Positions 1 to 8,921 of a stretch of DNA of 24,874 nt are shown here, one piece after another. The notes under the pieces are model-generated. The model ran no database searches, had not been told where the DNA came from, and saw only the letters and a list, made by a program, of their open reading frames with translations. This stretch comes from an uncultured Acetatifactor sp. (GTDB lineage Bacteria > Bacillota > Clostridia > Lachnospirales > Lachnospiraceae), in contig CAJUFO010000065.1 of assembly GCA_910585615.1 (NCBI GenBank), positions 1-24,874 of the forward strand, written 5' to 3'. The first letter of the stretch is position 1, and each line of letters opens with the position of its first letter. The position numbers and the translations under genes were made by a program.

Positions 1-124
1 AAGGCAAACTTCAAAACCATCGCAGGAGAGTCCGCTGCAGGATTGCCTGTTGGAGCAGACCCGCTGCGGTGGAGGGGCCGAAGGAGGCAATTGCCGGCCC
101 GGGAGCCGGATTTGATAACTGACA
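1..124 (+). other. Upstream flank, possibly the 3' end of a preceding gene
   Basis: All three forward frames stay open from base 1 to stops near 115, 122 and 141, so the tail of an upstream gene probably lies here, but the frame cannot be chosen. The frame ending with TGA at 120-122 would finish six bases before the next ATG. That would allow translational coupling and would explain why the next gene has no good Shine-Dalgarno sequence directly in front of it. No product is recognisable. Confidence 0.3.
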
Positions 125-127
125 GTG

Positions 128-2758
128 ATGAAGAATAAGAAGATAAATTTAACAGGAAATCGGCAGAGGGCAGCCCTTGTCCTCTCGTTTCTGATTCCTT
201 CCATGGTCATGCTGGCATTGTTCGTGGTGAACCGGATTTATCCCTTTGGGGACCGGAGCTTCCTGTTTTCCGATATGTACCACCAATACATGCCTTTTTT
301 CAGTGAGCTGCTCCACAAGGTGAGGGGAGGGGAGAATCTGAGCTTCTCCTTCAATGTGGGGATAGGCTCTAATTTTCTTGCGCTTTTTGTATATTACCTG
401 GCAAGTCCCTTCCACATATTTTCCCTGCTGGTGCCGGAGAGCTACCTGATGGAATTCATGAGTTACCTGATCGTGCTCAAGATTGGGTTGGCAGGGCTGA
501 CCTCTTATCTCTATCTCAGGAGGCGTTCCAGGTTGTCCGGGGCAGGCAAAGGGGAGGCTCTGTCCGCCGGTTCCGGAGCGGGAGGGGAAATGGGCGCGCT
601 GTTCTTCTCCTGTTTCTACGCGCTGTCCGGCTTCATGGCCGCCTACAACTACAATATCATGTGGGTGGACTGCGTGGTATTGCTGCCTTTGATCGTCCTG
701 GGGCTGGAACGGCTGGTGCGGGAGGGACGCTGCGGGCTGTACTGCGTCACATTGGCCCTGTCCATCTACACGAATTATTACATCTCCATCATGATCTGCA
801 TCTTCCTGGTGCTATACTTCGGGCTGCTCCTGGTGACGGAGAGGCGCGGCATGAGGGACATCTGCAGGCGGGACGTCCCTCGCTTTGCCCTGTACTCCCT
901 TCTGGCGGGAGGCATGGCGGCAATGCTGCTGGTCCCCGAGGTCTGCGCCATCCTGCGGACGGATTTCGGGGACATGGACTTCCCGGAGAAGATAGAGTCC
1001 TATTTTTCCATCCTGGATATGCTGGCCAGGCACTGCGTGTGCGTCTATACGGAGCGGGGGCTGGACCACTGGCCCAATATCTACTGCGGCAGTGCGGTGC
1101 TGCTGATGATACCGTTGTACCTGATGAACAGGCGAATCTCCATCCGGGAGAAATTCTGCCGCATGGGGCTGGCCGGGTTCCTGCTGCTTAGCTTCGGCAC
1201 CAATATGCTGGACTTCATCTGGCATGGCCTGAACTATCCGGATTCCCTGCCGGCCAGACAGTCCTTTGTCTATATTTTCCTGGTGCTGACCATGTGCCAT
1301 GACGCGTACCAGCATGTGCGGGAGCTGGAGGGGCAGCAGATTCTGTACGGATATCTGTGGGCGGCGGGCTTTTTCCTGTTCTGCGAGAAGTTCGTGGACC
1401 ATGAGGACTTCGAGTGGGGCGTGAAGCTGCTGACCCTTGCTTTCGTCAGCCTTTACGCGGTGCTCCTCTACCTGTACCGGACCAAAGAGGACGGCACGCT
1501 GCACAGAGGGCTGGCCGTAATGGCGCTGACGATCGTGGTGGCGGAATGCACCATCAATACTTATGTCACCAGCCTGGGCACGGTGAGCCGCAGCGCCTAC
1601 CTGGGGCAGCAGGAGGACTATAAGGCGCTGTACCAGGAGACGAAGGGCCGGGAAGAGGGGTTCTATCGGCTGGAGAAGTTCACCAGGAAGACGAAGAACG
1701 ACGGAACCCTCACAGGCTACCCCACGGCCAGCCTGTTCTCCTCCACGCTGAACTCCCAGGTCATGGACATGTACGAAAGGCTGGGCATGCGCCACAGCAA
1801 GGTGTACTACGGTTTTGACGGTGCCACGGCGCTCACCTCCGCCATGCTGAACGTGGCATACATGTTCGGGGAGTCGGCGGACTATGAGAACGGCCTTTAC
1901 ACCCTGATCGGGCACAGCGGGGACATTTTCCTCTATCAGTGCAATGCCGCGCTGCCCTTCGGCTATGTGGCCCCTGTGGGATACGATTTGCCGGAGGGGT
2001 ATGAGGACCAGGGGCTGAAGCTCCAGAACCAGATGGTGAATGACCTGGGAGTGGAGGGGGTTCTGTTCCGGAAGGAGGAGGGCGAGCAGCGGGGGGACAA
2101 TGTGGAATTCACTCCTCAGGAGGGCGGGTACTATTACGCCATCCTCACGGCCTCCGGCACGGGCAAGATGGACTGCATCGGCGGCAGCACGGTGGAGGAG
2201 AAGTACAAAGACCTGAAGGACGGGTCGATTCTGTACCTGGGATATCTGGAAAAGGAACAGACCGTCACCCTGACCAATGGGGATGAGGATGACGAGACGC
2301 CGAAGGTCCAGGCGGATATCTACCGGATGGACCAGGCGGTGCTGTGGGAGGCCTTGGAGCTGCTGTCGGCCCGGCATATGGAGGATGTGGAGTGGAAGAA
2401 CGACACCCTGACAGGCAGCCTTGAGCTTGCGGAAGCGGGGCGGGTAATCCTCTCCGTGCCTTATGAGGCCGGGTGGCAGGTGAGGGTGAACGGGGAGGAG
2501 GCCCGGGGGGAGCTGTTCGGCGGCTGCCTCATGGCCTTCGACTTAGAGCCGGGGGAGTACCGCTTCGAGATGAAGTACGTGCCGGAGGGCTCCGGCGCAG
2601 GAATCATGGTGAGCATCATGAGCATCGCGGCATTCTGCGGGATTACGGCATTGCGCAGGCGGCGGGGAAGACCGCAGAAACCTGTGGAGACGGAGCGGAA
2701 TGACCGGGCGGCTTGCGGGGCAGAGGCGAAAGAGGGCACAGGCAGGGAGGACACATAA
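128..2758 (+). CDS. yfhO: YfhO family polytopic membrane protein
   Basis: This encodes about 876 residues with an N-terminal membrane helix (about residues 16-36), a conserved early block with DMYHQYMPFF and FSFNVGIGSNF, many further membrane helices to about residue 470, a long hydrophilic extracytoplasmic part, and a last helix near the C-terminus (GAGIMVSIMSIAAFCGI). This layout fits YfhO (PF09586), a family linked in Bacillus to sugar decoration of lipoteichoic acid through lipid-linked sugars; the substrate here is unknown. A GTG at 125 and an ATG at 128 are adjacent and either could start translation. No strong ribosome binding site precedes them, so coupling to an upstream gene is possible. 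The C-terminal tail after the last helix is charged and cytoplasmic. The YitT-type gene follows on the same strand after 129 bp with no terminator between. Confidence 0.88.
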   Translation: MKNKKINLTGNRQRAALVLSFLIPSMVMLALFVVNRIYPFGDRSFLFSDMYHQYMPFFSELLHKVRGGENLSFSFNVGIGSNFLALFVYYLASPFHIFSLLVPESYLMEFMSYLIVLKIGLAGLTSYLYLRRRSRLSGAGKGEALSAGSGAGGEMGALFFSCFYALSGFMAAYNYNIMWVDCVVLLPLIVLGLERLVREGRCGLYCVTLALSIYTNYYISIMICIFLVLYFGLLLVTERRGMRDICRRDVPRFALYSLLAGGMAAMLLVPEVCAILRTDFGDMDFPEKIESYFSILDMLARHCVCVYTERGLDHWPNIYCGSAVLLMIPLYLMNRRISIREKFCRMGLAGFLLLSFGTNMLDFIWHGLNYPDSLPARQSFVYIFLVLTMCHDAYQHVRELEGQQILYGYLWAAGFFLFCEKFVDHEDFEWGVKLLTLAFVSLYAVLLYLYRTKEDGTLHRGLAVMALTIVVAECTINTYVTSLGTVSRSAYLGQQEDYKALYQETKGREEGFYRLEKFTRKTKNDGTLTGYPTASLFSSTLNSQVMDMYERLGMRHSKVYYGFDGATALTSAMLNVAYMFGESADYENGLYTLIGHSGDIFLYQCNAALPFGYVAPVGYDLPEGYEDQGLKLQNQMVNDLGVEGVLFRKEEGEQRGDNVEFTPQEGGYYYAILTASGTGKMDCIGGSTVEEKYKDLKDGSILYLGYLEKEQTVTLTNGDEDDETPKVQADIYRMDQAVLWEALELLSARHMEDVEWKNDTLTGSLELAEAGRVILSVPYEAGWQVRVNGEEARGELFGGCLMAFDLEPGEYRFEMKYVPEGSGAGIMVSIMSIAAFCGITALRRRRGRPQKPVETERNDRAACGAEAKEGTGREDT

Positions 2759-2887
2759 GAGCGGCAGGAGAAAAAGGGGCCCGGAGCGCGAGGGCCGCAG
2801 AGCGCCGGGGCCATGAGAGGAAGGGTTCTTCACGAGGGATCAATCCCCCCCAAGGGGAATGATAATAGGAGGAGAAAAGAAAAAGAA

Positions 2888-3760
2888 ATGAAGACAAAAG
2901 TGGAAAATGCGGTAATGGACACCGCGAAAAGAACAGCCATGGTCCTGGTGGCGGCAGTCATCACGGCCGTGAACCTGAAGACCTTTGTGCGTACGGGGGG
3001 ACTGATTCCCGGGGGGTTCACGGGACTGACCAGGCTCCTGCAGGAGATCTGCGACATGGTGTGGGGGTTCGAGCCTCCCTTCTCCGTCATCAACCTGACC
3101 CTGAACGTGGTTCCCGCCGTGGTCAGCTACAAGTTCATCGGAAAGAAGTTCACCATGTATTCCTGCCTGATGATCGTGGTATCCGGCCTGATCACTGACC
3201 TGATCCCCAGCTACGCGGTGACCACGGACACGTTGCTGGTAGCGGTGTTCGGCGGACTGTTCAACGCGGTGGCCATAGGCATCTGCCTGGCGGCGGGGGC
3301 CACGGCGGGGGGCACGGACTTCATCGCCATTTTCCTGTCCGAGAAGATGGACATCGATTCCTGGAACTATATCTTTGCCGGAAACGTGGTGATACTGTGC
3401 ATCGCAGGAGCGCTGTTCGGCTGGGAGAAGGCGCTTTACTCCATCATTTTCCAGTTCACATCCACCCAGGTGCTGCACACCCTCCACAGGCGCTACCAGA
3501 AGCAGACGCTGCTGATTGTGACGAAGAAGCCGGAGGAGGTCTATGAAGTGATCAAAGAGATGACCAATCACGACGCCACGCTGATCAAGGGGGAGGGCTG
3601 CTACATGAAGCAGGAGTGCAACATCCTCTACTCCGTGGTAGGCCGGGACGAGGTGCGCAAGGTCCTGAACCGTGTGCGGGAGACGGATCCCACGGCCTTC
3701 GTGAACATGATCCGCACGGAGAACCTGTCGGGGCGGTTCTACCAGAGGCCTAACGACTGA
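2888..3760 (+). CDS. YitT family membrane protein with DUF2179 domain
   Basis: This encodes 290 residues. The N-terminal two thirds is a membrane region of the YitT/DUF161 type, with the hallmark stretch TGGLIPGGFTGLTRLLQ and a later GATAGGTDFIAIFLSEK. The C-terminal part is a soluble DUF2179 domain ending in DPTAFVNMIRTENLSGRFY. Homologues are common in Firmicutes and no transport substrate is firmly established. I chose the ATG at 2888 because AGGAGGAG lies just upstream (2867-2874) and the conserved protein begins there; the frame is open back to an ATG at 2813, but those residues (MRGRVLHEGSIPPKGN) do not look like family sequence. It probably shares a transcript with the YfhO gene and is closed by the terminator at 3780-3836. 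Confidence 0.9.
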   Translation: MKTKVENAVMDTAKRTAMVLVAAVITAVNLKTFVRTGGLIPGGFTGLTRLLQEICDMVWGFEPPFSVINLTLNVVPAVVSYKFIGKKFTMYSCLMIVVSGLITDLIPSYAVTTDTLLVAVFGGLFNAVAIGICLAAGATAGGTDFIAIFLSEKMDIDSWNYIFAGNVVILCIAGALFGWEKALYSIIFQFTSTQVLHTLHRRYQKQTLLIVTKKPEEVYEVIKEMTNHDATLIKGEGCYMKQECNILYSVVGRDEVRKVLNRVRETDPTAFVNMIRTENLSGRFYQRPND

Positions 3761-3779
3761 GGGACGACAGAGCGGATTG

Positions 3780-3836
3780 ATGCCGCGGCAGCAGGGAATT
3801 TGGAATGGGATTCCCTGCCGCTGCGGCATTTTTTTT
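3780..3836 (+). terminator. Rho-independent terminator after the YitT gene
   Basis: Two 20-nt arms (3780-3799 and 3810-3829) pair with only one wobble and one mismatch around a 10-nt loop. The hairpin is followed by eight T residues (3829-3836). It separates the YfhO/YitT unit from the BlaI promoter. Confidence 0.95.
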
Positions 3837-3863
3837 GCTTTTTCGCTATCCTTGTCAGAGGCT

Positions 3864-3910
3864 GTTGACATTGTAGACAGTCTATGGTACTATATGTTTA
3901 CAATGTAGAC
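3864..3910 (+). promoter_or_regulatory. BlaI-type promoter with two operators
   Basis: The promoter is TTGACA (3865-3870), a 17-bp spacer, then TACTAT (3888-3893). Two imperfect 15-bp palindromes lie on it. One spans 3864-3878 (GTTGACA-T-TGTAGAC) and covers the -35 box. The other spans 3896-3910 (GTTTACA-A-TGTAGAC, one mismatch) and covers the probable transcription start. Their centres are 32 bp apart, about three helical turns. The TACA/TGTA core is the known BlaI/MecI operator signature, so autorepression by the next gene is the natural reading. Confidence 0.85.
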
Positions 3911-3991
3911 ACCAAAGCGGATTCAGAAAAGGACAGAGGCGGGCTCCTGCAGCGGGAAGGCAGGACATCTGCCAAAAGAAAGGCGAATTGC

Positions 3992-4369
3992 ATGAAGGCA
4001 CTGAGCGAAGCGGAATGGAATATCATGGAGAGCCTGTGGGAGGAGTGCCCGAAGGTGGGCAGCAGAATCGTGGCGGACATGGCGGGCCGGGTAGGGTGGA
4101 GCCGGAGCACCACGCTGACCATGCTGAAGCGGATGACGGAAAAGGGGCTGATCGCCTGCGAGGACAATGGGCGCATGCGGGTCTATGCGCCGTTAGTGGA
4201 GCGGGAGGCTGCCGTGAAGAAGGAGACGGACAATTTCCTGAAAAGGGTCTACAACGGCAGCGCCAGCATGCTGGTGAGCAGCTTCATCAAGAGACAGAGG
4301 CTGTCTGCCGAGGAGCTTTCGGAGCTGCGGCAGATTTTGGATAAGGCAGAGGAAGAGCACAATGGTTGA
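3992..4369 (+). CDS. BlaI/MecI/CopY family transcriptional repressor
   Basis: This encodes 125 residues, the usual size for the family. An N-terminal winged helix occupies residues 1-75 (LSEAEWNIMESLWEECP, then the recognition helix region GWSRSTTLTMLKRMTEKGL), and a C-terminal dimerisation region follows (SFIKRQRLSAEELSELRQIL). Family members bind TACA/TGTA palindromes as dimers and are cleaved or released when the partner M56 protease is activated. The ATG at 3992 is chosen because the frame's earlier starts, such as 3884, lie upstream of or inside the promoter and operators. A modest GAAAGGCG precedes it. The stop overlaps the M56 gene by 8 bp, which indicates translational coupling. Confidence 0.93.
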   Translation: MKALSEAEWNIMESLWEECPKVGSRIVADMAGRVGWSRSTTLTMLKRMTEKGLIACEDNGRMRVYAPLVEREAAVKKETDNFLKRVYNGSASMLVSSFIKRQRLSAEELSELRQILDKAEEEHNG

Positions 4370-6923
4370 GTGGATGATTTCTTCAAGTGTATTGATCGTG
4401 CTTGTGACGGCCATGCGGTATTTCTTCCGGGGGAAGTTGCCTATGCGGGCCTGGTATGGCCTTTGGCTGGTGGTGGCCCTGCGGCTGCTGGTGCCGGTGT
4501 CCTTTGCGGAGAGCGGGCTGAGCATACTGAATCTCTTCACTTTCGCGGACAGCGCCCGGGAGCGGGAGGCTTTGGCAGGGCTGCCGGAGGGTCAGGACGT
4601 ACGGGGCCAGGCTGCCGAATCAGGGGATCAGGCGGGAACGGGCTTGCCGGAAACCGGGCTGCGAAAGGAAGGTACCGGGACAGGTCAATCCGGTAAGACG
4701 GAGGGCCAGGACGGGGCATCGGAGGAGACGGACATTGCGGCGGATGCTCTGGCCGCTCCAGGCCGGGTACAGGAGCCGACGACAGGCTCCAGGCCCTACC
4801 GGGAGGCACCGCGGGCTTCGGAGGGCGGTTCCGGGGAAGGCACAGGCGCCGGGAGTCAGGGAACCGGACATCTCTCCCCGGTCTGGCAGGCATTCCTGTC
4901 CGGACATTCCCCGCTGTGGTATATATGGCTCCTGGGAGCGGCGGTATGCGCAGGCTGCGTCCTGATATGCAACGGGAGGTACCGCAAAAGGGTGCGCATA
5001 TCCCGGAAGCGCTATGAGACGGCCGGGGTGGGCAGGCTTCCGGTCTATGTATCTCCGGTGGTGGAGAATCCATGCATGTTCGGGCTGCTCCATCCGGCGG
5101 TATACCTGAGCAAAGAGGCGGCGCAGAGGCCGGAGGCGTTGCGGTACGTGCTGTGCCATGAGAACGTCCACTACAGCCATCGCGATAACCTGTGGGTAGT
5201 GGTGCGGGCGGCATGCCTGTGCCTCCACTGGTACAATCCCCTGGTGTGGATCGCCGCGGCCCTGTCCGAGCAGGATGGCGAGCTGGCCTGTGACGAGAGG
5301 ACGCTGGAGCTCCTGGGCCAGGAGGAGCGAATCCGCTACGGCAGGGCGCTGCTGGATTTCAGTGCCCAGGGCAGCCCTTGGCAGAGAGGCTGGAAGCTTT
5401 CCACCGCTATGTCCAGCGGGAAGAAGCTGCTGAAGGAGCGGCTGCTGGTCATCGTTGCGCAGCCCCGCAGGCATGCGGGGGCCCTGGCGGGAGTCATGCT
5501 CCTGACGGCGCTCTGTACGGCAGTCACCTTCACCGGCAGGGTCAGCGGCCAGGAGACGGAGGAGGATGCCGCCCGGGAGGAGATGAAGGACACGGCTCCG
5601 GGGGATGCGGCCTTTGTCCGCACAGGGAGCGGAAAGGTCAGCGTCCTCGCTGCGGACGGTGCCGAGAGCACGGCCATCGTACCCGTGAACCTGGGAGAGG
5701 GGAAGGAAGAGATGCCCGGAGAAGAACATCTCCTGAAAATCATCGGCCAGGCTGTTCCAGGCAGCGGCCAGTATCGAATCGACCAGATTGCGCTGAACAG
5801 GGTTCAGGGAAGGAGGGAGGAGCCCCTGCAGACCATCCGTCCGGAGGACGTTAGGGTTCTGTATACCAGGGCTTTAGAGGATATCCGGGGCGGCGCAGGG
5901 CAGATGTATTCTTTCACATCGGAGGAGGAGCCCCTGTACGCCAAGCCCCTGTACAGGGCGGAGGATCTGCCCGCCCATGAGCTGGGAAAGTTCCTGGCGG
6001 ACGAGAACGGGCAGATTTATGCAGATGCGCTGGACGGAGGGCTGGTGGTGACGGATCTGAACTTTGACGGTTATGAAGATTTTTATCTCCAGGGTGGGAC
6101 GGGGACTGTCAATATTCCGTATTATTGTTACCTGTGGAATCCTCAGGGGGAAAGGTTCGAACCCGGCTATATGATTCCCAATGTGGAGGTGGATTCGGAG
6201 GCACAGCTGATAAAGAGCGCTACCGATGATGGCAACGGGCAGCATTCTGTGAAATATTACCGTTTTGACGAGGCGAATATCCTGCACATGGTGCGGTACG
6301 TGGAGGAGAACCAGTCCCCGGACGCGGTCTTCCCCACGCTGGACCTGACCTACTGTGAGCCGTACTATGCACTGCCCGCGGTGGACGAATGGGATTACGG
6401 CACCCGCTACGGCGGCGCGCTGACGGAGCGGTTCGTCTACTGGGCGAAGGAGGCGCTGACGGAGCTGTACGAGTGGAGCGGTACGAAGATAGACAAGGCA
6501 TGCTTCACGGTAAACCACTTTGGAGACTTTTGCTTCGCAAACACGCCGGAAGAACTACAATCGTCTTTGATATACTATAACCGTGTGTATGGAGAGGATG
6601 CCGGGTTCGAGAGCTGCGTGAAACAGATGGGCGTGGCTACGGAGCGGACGGTGTGGTTCTCCCCTGTGATACAGTGGAACAAGCCGGAGAACCTGGACGA
6701 GATGACGGATCATGAACTGGCGGAATGGTATTTCGAGAGGGCCCCGCTGGCGGAGGGCGAGAAGCTGGTCAGCGTGGAGGGAATCGGTGAAGGAATAGGC
6801 TACGATACCTATAGCATCCTGAACATCCTGGCGGAATCGGGGAATTTCTATCAGATATATTTGAATGGAGCCACCAGGGAGATGAGCGCCATGTATGGCC
6901 CATATGAGGAACGGCCGGACTGA
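4362..6923 (+). CDS. BlaR1-like M56 family metallopeptidase sensor with a non-PBP ectodomain
   Basis: This encodes 853 residues. Two membrane helices lie at about 3-18 and 28-48. A low-complexity Gly/Glu/Thr-rich segment (about 60-180) follows, then helix 3 at about 185-206, a cytoplasmic peptidase region, helix 4 at about 372-390, and a long extracellular C-terminus. Zinc-site residues are visible: HENVH at 266-270, and E307 within ELACDE. This matches the BlaR1/MecR1 layout (family M56), where an external signal triggers proteolysis that lifts BlaI repression. The C-terminus carries no recognisable penicillin-binding motifs. Instead it has an Asp-rich FG-GAP/EF-hand-like loop (DLNFDGYEDFYL, about 565-576) and later Tyr-rich segments. 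The ligand is therefore unlikely to be a beta-lactam and is unknown. The gene overlaps the repressor by 8 bp. Confidence 0.88.
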   Translation: MVEWMISSSVLIVLVTAMRYFFRGKLPMRAWYGLWLVVALRLLVPVSFAESGLSILNLFTFADSAREREALAGLPEGQDVRGQAAESGDQAGTGLPETGLRKEGTGTGQSGKTEGQDGASEETDIAADALAAPGRVQEPTTGSRPYREAPRASEGGSGEGTGAGSQGTGHLSPVWQAFLSGHSPLWYIWLLGAAVCAGCVLICNGRYRKRVRISRKRYETAGVGRLPVYVSPVVENPCMFGLLHPAVYLSKEAAQRPEALRYVLCHENVHYSHRDNLWVVVRAACLCLHWYNPLVWIAAALSEQDGELACDERTLELLGQEERIRYGRALLDFSAQGSPWQRGWKLSTAMSSGKKLLKERLLVIVAQPRRHAGALAGVMLLTALCTAVTFTGRVSGQETEEDAAREEMKDTAPGDAAFVRTGSGKVSVLAADGAESTAIVPVNLGEGKEEMPGEEHLLKIIGQAVPGSGQYRIDQIALNRVQGRREEPLQTIRPEDVRVLYTRALEDIRGGAGQMYSFTSEEEPLYAKPLYRAEDLPAHELGKFLADENGQIYADALDGGLVVTDLNFDGYEDFYLQGGTGTVNIPYYCYLWNPQGERFEPGYMIPNVEVDSEAQLIKSATDDGNGQHSVKYYRFDEANILHMVRYVEENQSPDAVFPTLDLTYCEPYYALPAVDEWDYGTRYGGALTERFVYWAKEALTELYEWSGTKIDKACFTVNHFGDFCFANTPEELQSSLIYYNRVYGEDAGFESCVKQMGVATERTVWFSPVIQWNKPENLDEMTDHELAEWYFERAPLAEGEKLVSVEGIGEGIGYDTYSILNILAESGNFYQIYLNGATREMSAMYGPYEERPD

Positions 6924-7033
6924 GCGTGAAGGAATTTTTCAAGCTTTAAGCGGAGGAATGCCCAAAGCGTGGACATTTTTCCGGTTGGCGGCGGGTTGTT
7001 GATTGTGGCCCGTTAGGCGGGCGGGAGGAAGAT

Positions 7034-8839
7034 ATGAAGAAAGCATTGTGTAAATGGGCGGCGCTTTGCCTTGCGGCGGCCATGCTGGGAGGCTGCGGCA
7101 GTGACGGCACAGGGAACGGGCTGGAGGACATGGGAGTCTCACTGACCGATGGACCGGGCGGAAACGCGGACGGGCAGGACAGCTCCCAGGCTCCGGCGGA
7201 AGACGGCAGCGGCGGGACGGCGGAGGGCGGAGGAGACATCGGAAAAGATGCGGGAAAGGATGCCTCGTCCCAGGCCCTGCCGCCTGAGAAGAAGGCCATG
7301 TATGAGGCCTATGTGAAGGTTCTGGAGGACATCTATTTCGACCAGAAATTCCCGGACGGCATGGATCACGGCCTTCAGCCGGCCAGTGCCGACATCACCG
7401 AAAATATGTTCGCGGTATACGACATCGATGCCGATGGCAGGGAAGAATTGATTGTCTTTTATACCACCACCTATACAGCCGGGATGGTGGAGATCATATA
7501 TGACTACGACAGCGGCGCGGGAGACGTGCGGGAGGAGTTCCTGGTATACCCGATGCTGACCTATTATGACAATGGCATAGTGGAGGTGGAGGCATCCCAC
7601 AATCAGGGCTTGGCCAGCGATGGCGGCGCTGACGGGAATTTCTGGCCTTACAGCCTGTACCGCTATGACCCTGAGACGGATGCTTATGTATCGCTGGCCA
7701 GCGTGGACGCCTGGAGCAGGGGCTTCCGGGAGGAGGACTATGACGGGAACCCCTTCCCCCAGGAGGTGGACGCAGACGGGGACGGCGTGGTGTACTATGT
7801 GGCCACAGAGGGAAATGAACCGGAGGCCCCTATGGACGGTGCGGAATACGACCAGTGGCGGGATTCCTGCCTGAAAGGGGCGAAACCCATACAGGTTCCT
7901 TACGTAAACCTGACGACGGACAATATCTATGCCGTAATAAATGGAAGCGCTGTGGGTGGCGGTGCTGATGGAGATGCCACGGACAGCGGTGCAGAATCTG
8001 GCAGCACCGGCGGCTCGGAGGTTCTGGCCGGGGGGCAGATTTTGGACCAGTCCTTCCCTGTGACGCTGGACGGCTGGGGAGGGGTGACTTTCGCGCCCTT
8101 TGCGCCGGGAGACTTCATGGAGGATGAAAACGGCCATGTCTGCTTCGGGGATGTGCGCTTCGCCCTGTTCCAGGACGGGAAGACGGTCGCTGTCCTGCCT
8201 GGCGAGAACGAGGAGAACATATTCTACGGCCAGCAGTTCGAGGAGGTGCTGGCCGTAGCCTTCCAGGACTACAATGAGGATGGCAGGACGGACATCCTGG
8301 TGATTCTGGAATACGCCGGGGTGCAGGGGGCGAACATAGACGTGCCGTTTCGCATGGTGCGGGCCTATGCCCAGGAGGAGGGAAGCAAAGACTTTTATCT
8401 GGACAGGCCGGTATCGGAGTATCTGGGCTCCTATGCCGACAGCATGGAACAGATATATGAGGGACTGGATACTTACGCCGGAATCTATGCCGTGGCCACG
8501 GACAAGTCCGCCTGGGAGGTGGAGCGGTTCGCCAGGAAGGTGAAGCGGCAGATCCTGGCCAGGGATTTCCGGGGCCTGTGTGAGGAGATTGCCTTTCCGA
8601 TTACTGTAGACGGCACAGTATATCAGGATCGGGAGGCCTTTTTGGGGGCGGATTTCATTCAGAATCCGAATCCGGCCTTTCTGGACGCGCTGCAAAAGGA
8701 GCCCTGCGGGAACATGTTCGCGAATTATCAGGGCATAGCCATGGGAGAGGGGAAGGTATGGATTGGAGAGATCCTGGACGACAACCTGGTCTCCCAGGGG
8801 CTTAAGGTGTATGGCATGAATGGATTGTCAGTGGACTGA
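7034..8839 (+). CDS. Secreted lipoprotein with Asp-rich FG-GAP-like motifs
   Basis: This encodes 601 residues. A signal peptide with lipobox LGGC places the lipidated cysteine at residue 21. A Gly/Ser/Asp-rich linker follows to about residue 80, then an exported domain. Two Asp-rich loops of the calcium-binding or FG-GAP type are visible: YDIDADGREELIVFY (about 129-143) and FQDYNEDGRTDILVIL (about 410-425). Between them is a second low-complexity Gly/Ser/Asp segment (about 302-332), suggesting a two-domain protein. The start is supported by GGGAGGAAG eight or so bases upstream. It lies 110 bp after the M56 gene, same strand, no terminator between, so it is probably in the BlaI-controlled operon. 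The similarity in motif style to the M56 ectodomain suggests a shared ligand or surface role; the function is unknown. Confidence 0.85.
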   Translation: MKKALCKWAALCLAAAMLGGCGSDGTGNGLEDMGVSLTDGPGGNADGQDSSQAPAEDGSGGTAEGGGDIGKDAGKDASSQALPPEKKAMYEAYVKVLEDIYFDQKFPDGMDHGLQPASADITENMFAVYDIDADGREELIVFYTTTYTAGMVEIIYDYDSGAGDVREEFLVYPMLTYYDNGIVEVEASHNQGLASDGGADGNFWPYSLYRYDPETDAYVSLASVDAWSRGFREEDYDGNPFPQEVDADGDGVVYYVATEGNEPEAPMDGAEYDQWRDSCLKGAKPIQVPYVNLTTDNIYAVINGSAVGGGADGDATDSGAESGSTGGSEVLAGGQILDQSFPVTLDGWGGVTFAPFAPGDFMEDENGHVCFGDVRFALFQDGKTVAVLPGENEENIFYGQQFEEVLAVAFQDYNEDGRTDILVILEYAGVQGANIDVPFRMVRAYAQEEGSKDFYLDRPVSEYLGSYADSMEQIYEGLDTYAGIYAVATDKSAWEVERFARKVKRQILARDFRGLCEEIAFPITVDGTVYQDREAFLGADFIQNPNPAFLDALQKEPCGNMFANYQGIAMGEGKVWIGEILDDNLVSQGLKVYGMNGLSVD

Positions 8840-8854
8840 AGAATATTTTAGGGC

Positions 8855-8883
8855 TTGTTTGTTTTGCCGCTTCGTTATACAAT
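8855..8883 (+). promoter_or_regulatory. Candidate promoter of the DUF6020-like gene
   Basis: TTGTTT (8855-8860), a 17-bp spacer and TACAAT (8878-8883) lie 39 bp before the start codon of the next gene. This suggests independent transcription from the BlaI unit. No hairpin terminator is visible between the lipoprotein stop and this promoter. Confidence 0.55.
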
Positions 8884-8921
8884 AGCCATGTAAAATAATC
8901 AAAGACAGGACAAGGACGGAT

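Noticed and set aside
812..2377. Minus-strand open frame of 521 codons opposite the YfhO-like gene
   Set aside because: Its composition is typical of antisense shadow and the YfhO membrane pattern on the plus strand is clear.
3884..3991. Upstream extension of the BlaI-type gene
   Set aside because: These codons cover the -10 box and the second operator, and a start there would precede the transcription start.
7139..8695. Minus-strand open frame of 518 codons opposite the lipoprotein gene
   Set aside because: The plus strand has a signal peptide, lipobox, ribosome binding site and Asp-rich motifs. The minus frame has none of these.
8876..8893. TACA-N7-TGTA as a third BlaI operator before the DUF6020-like gene
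   Set aside because: The spacing between half-sites does not match the one-base centre of the two sites at 3864-3910, and the flanks do not agree.
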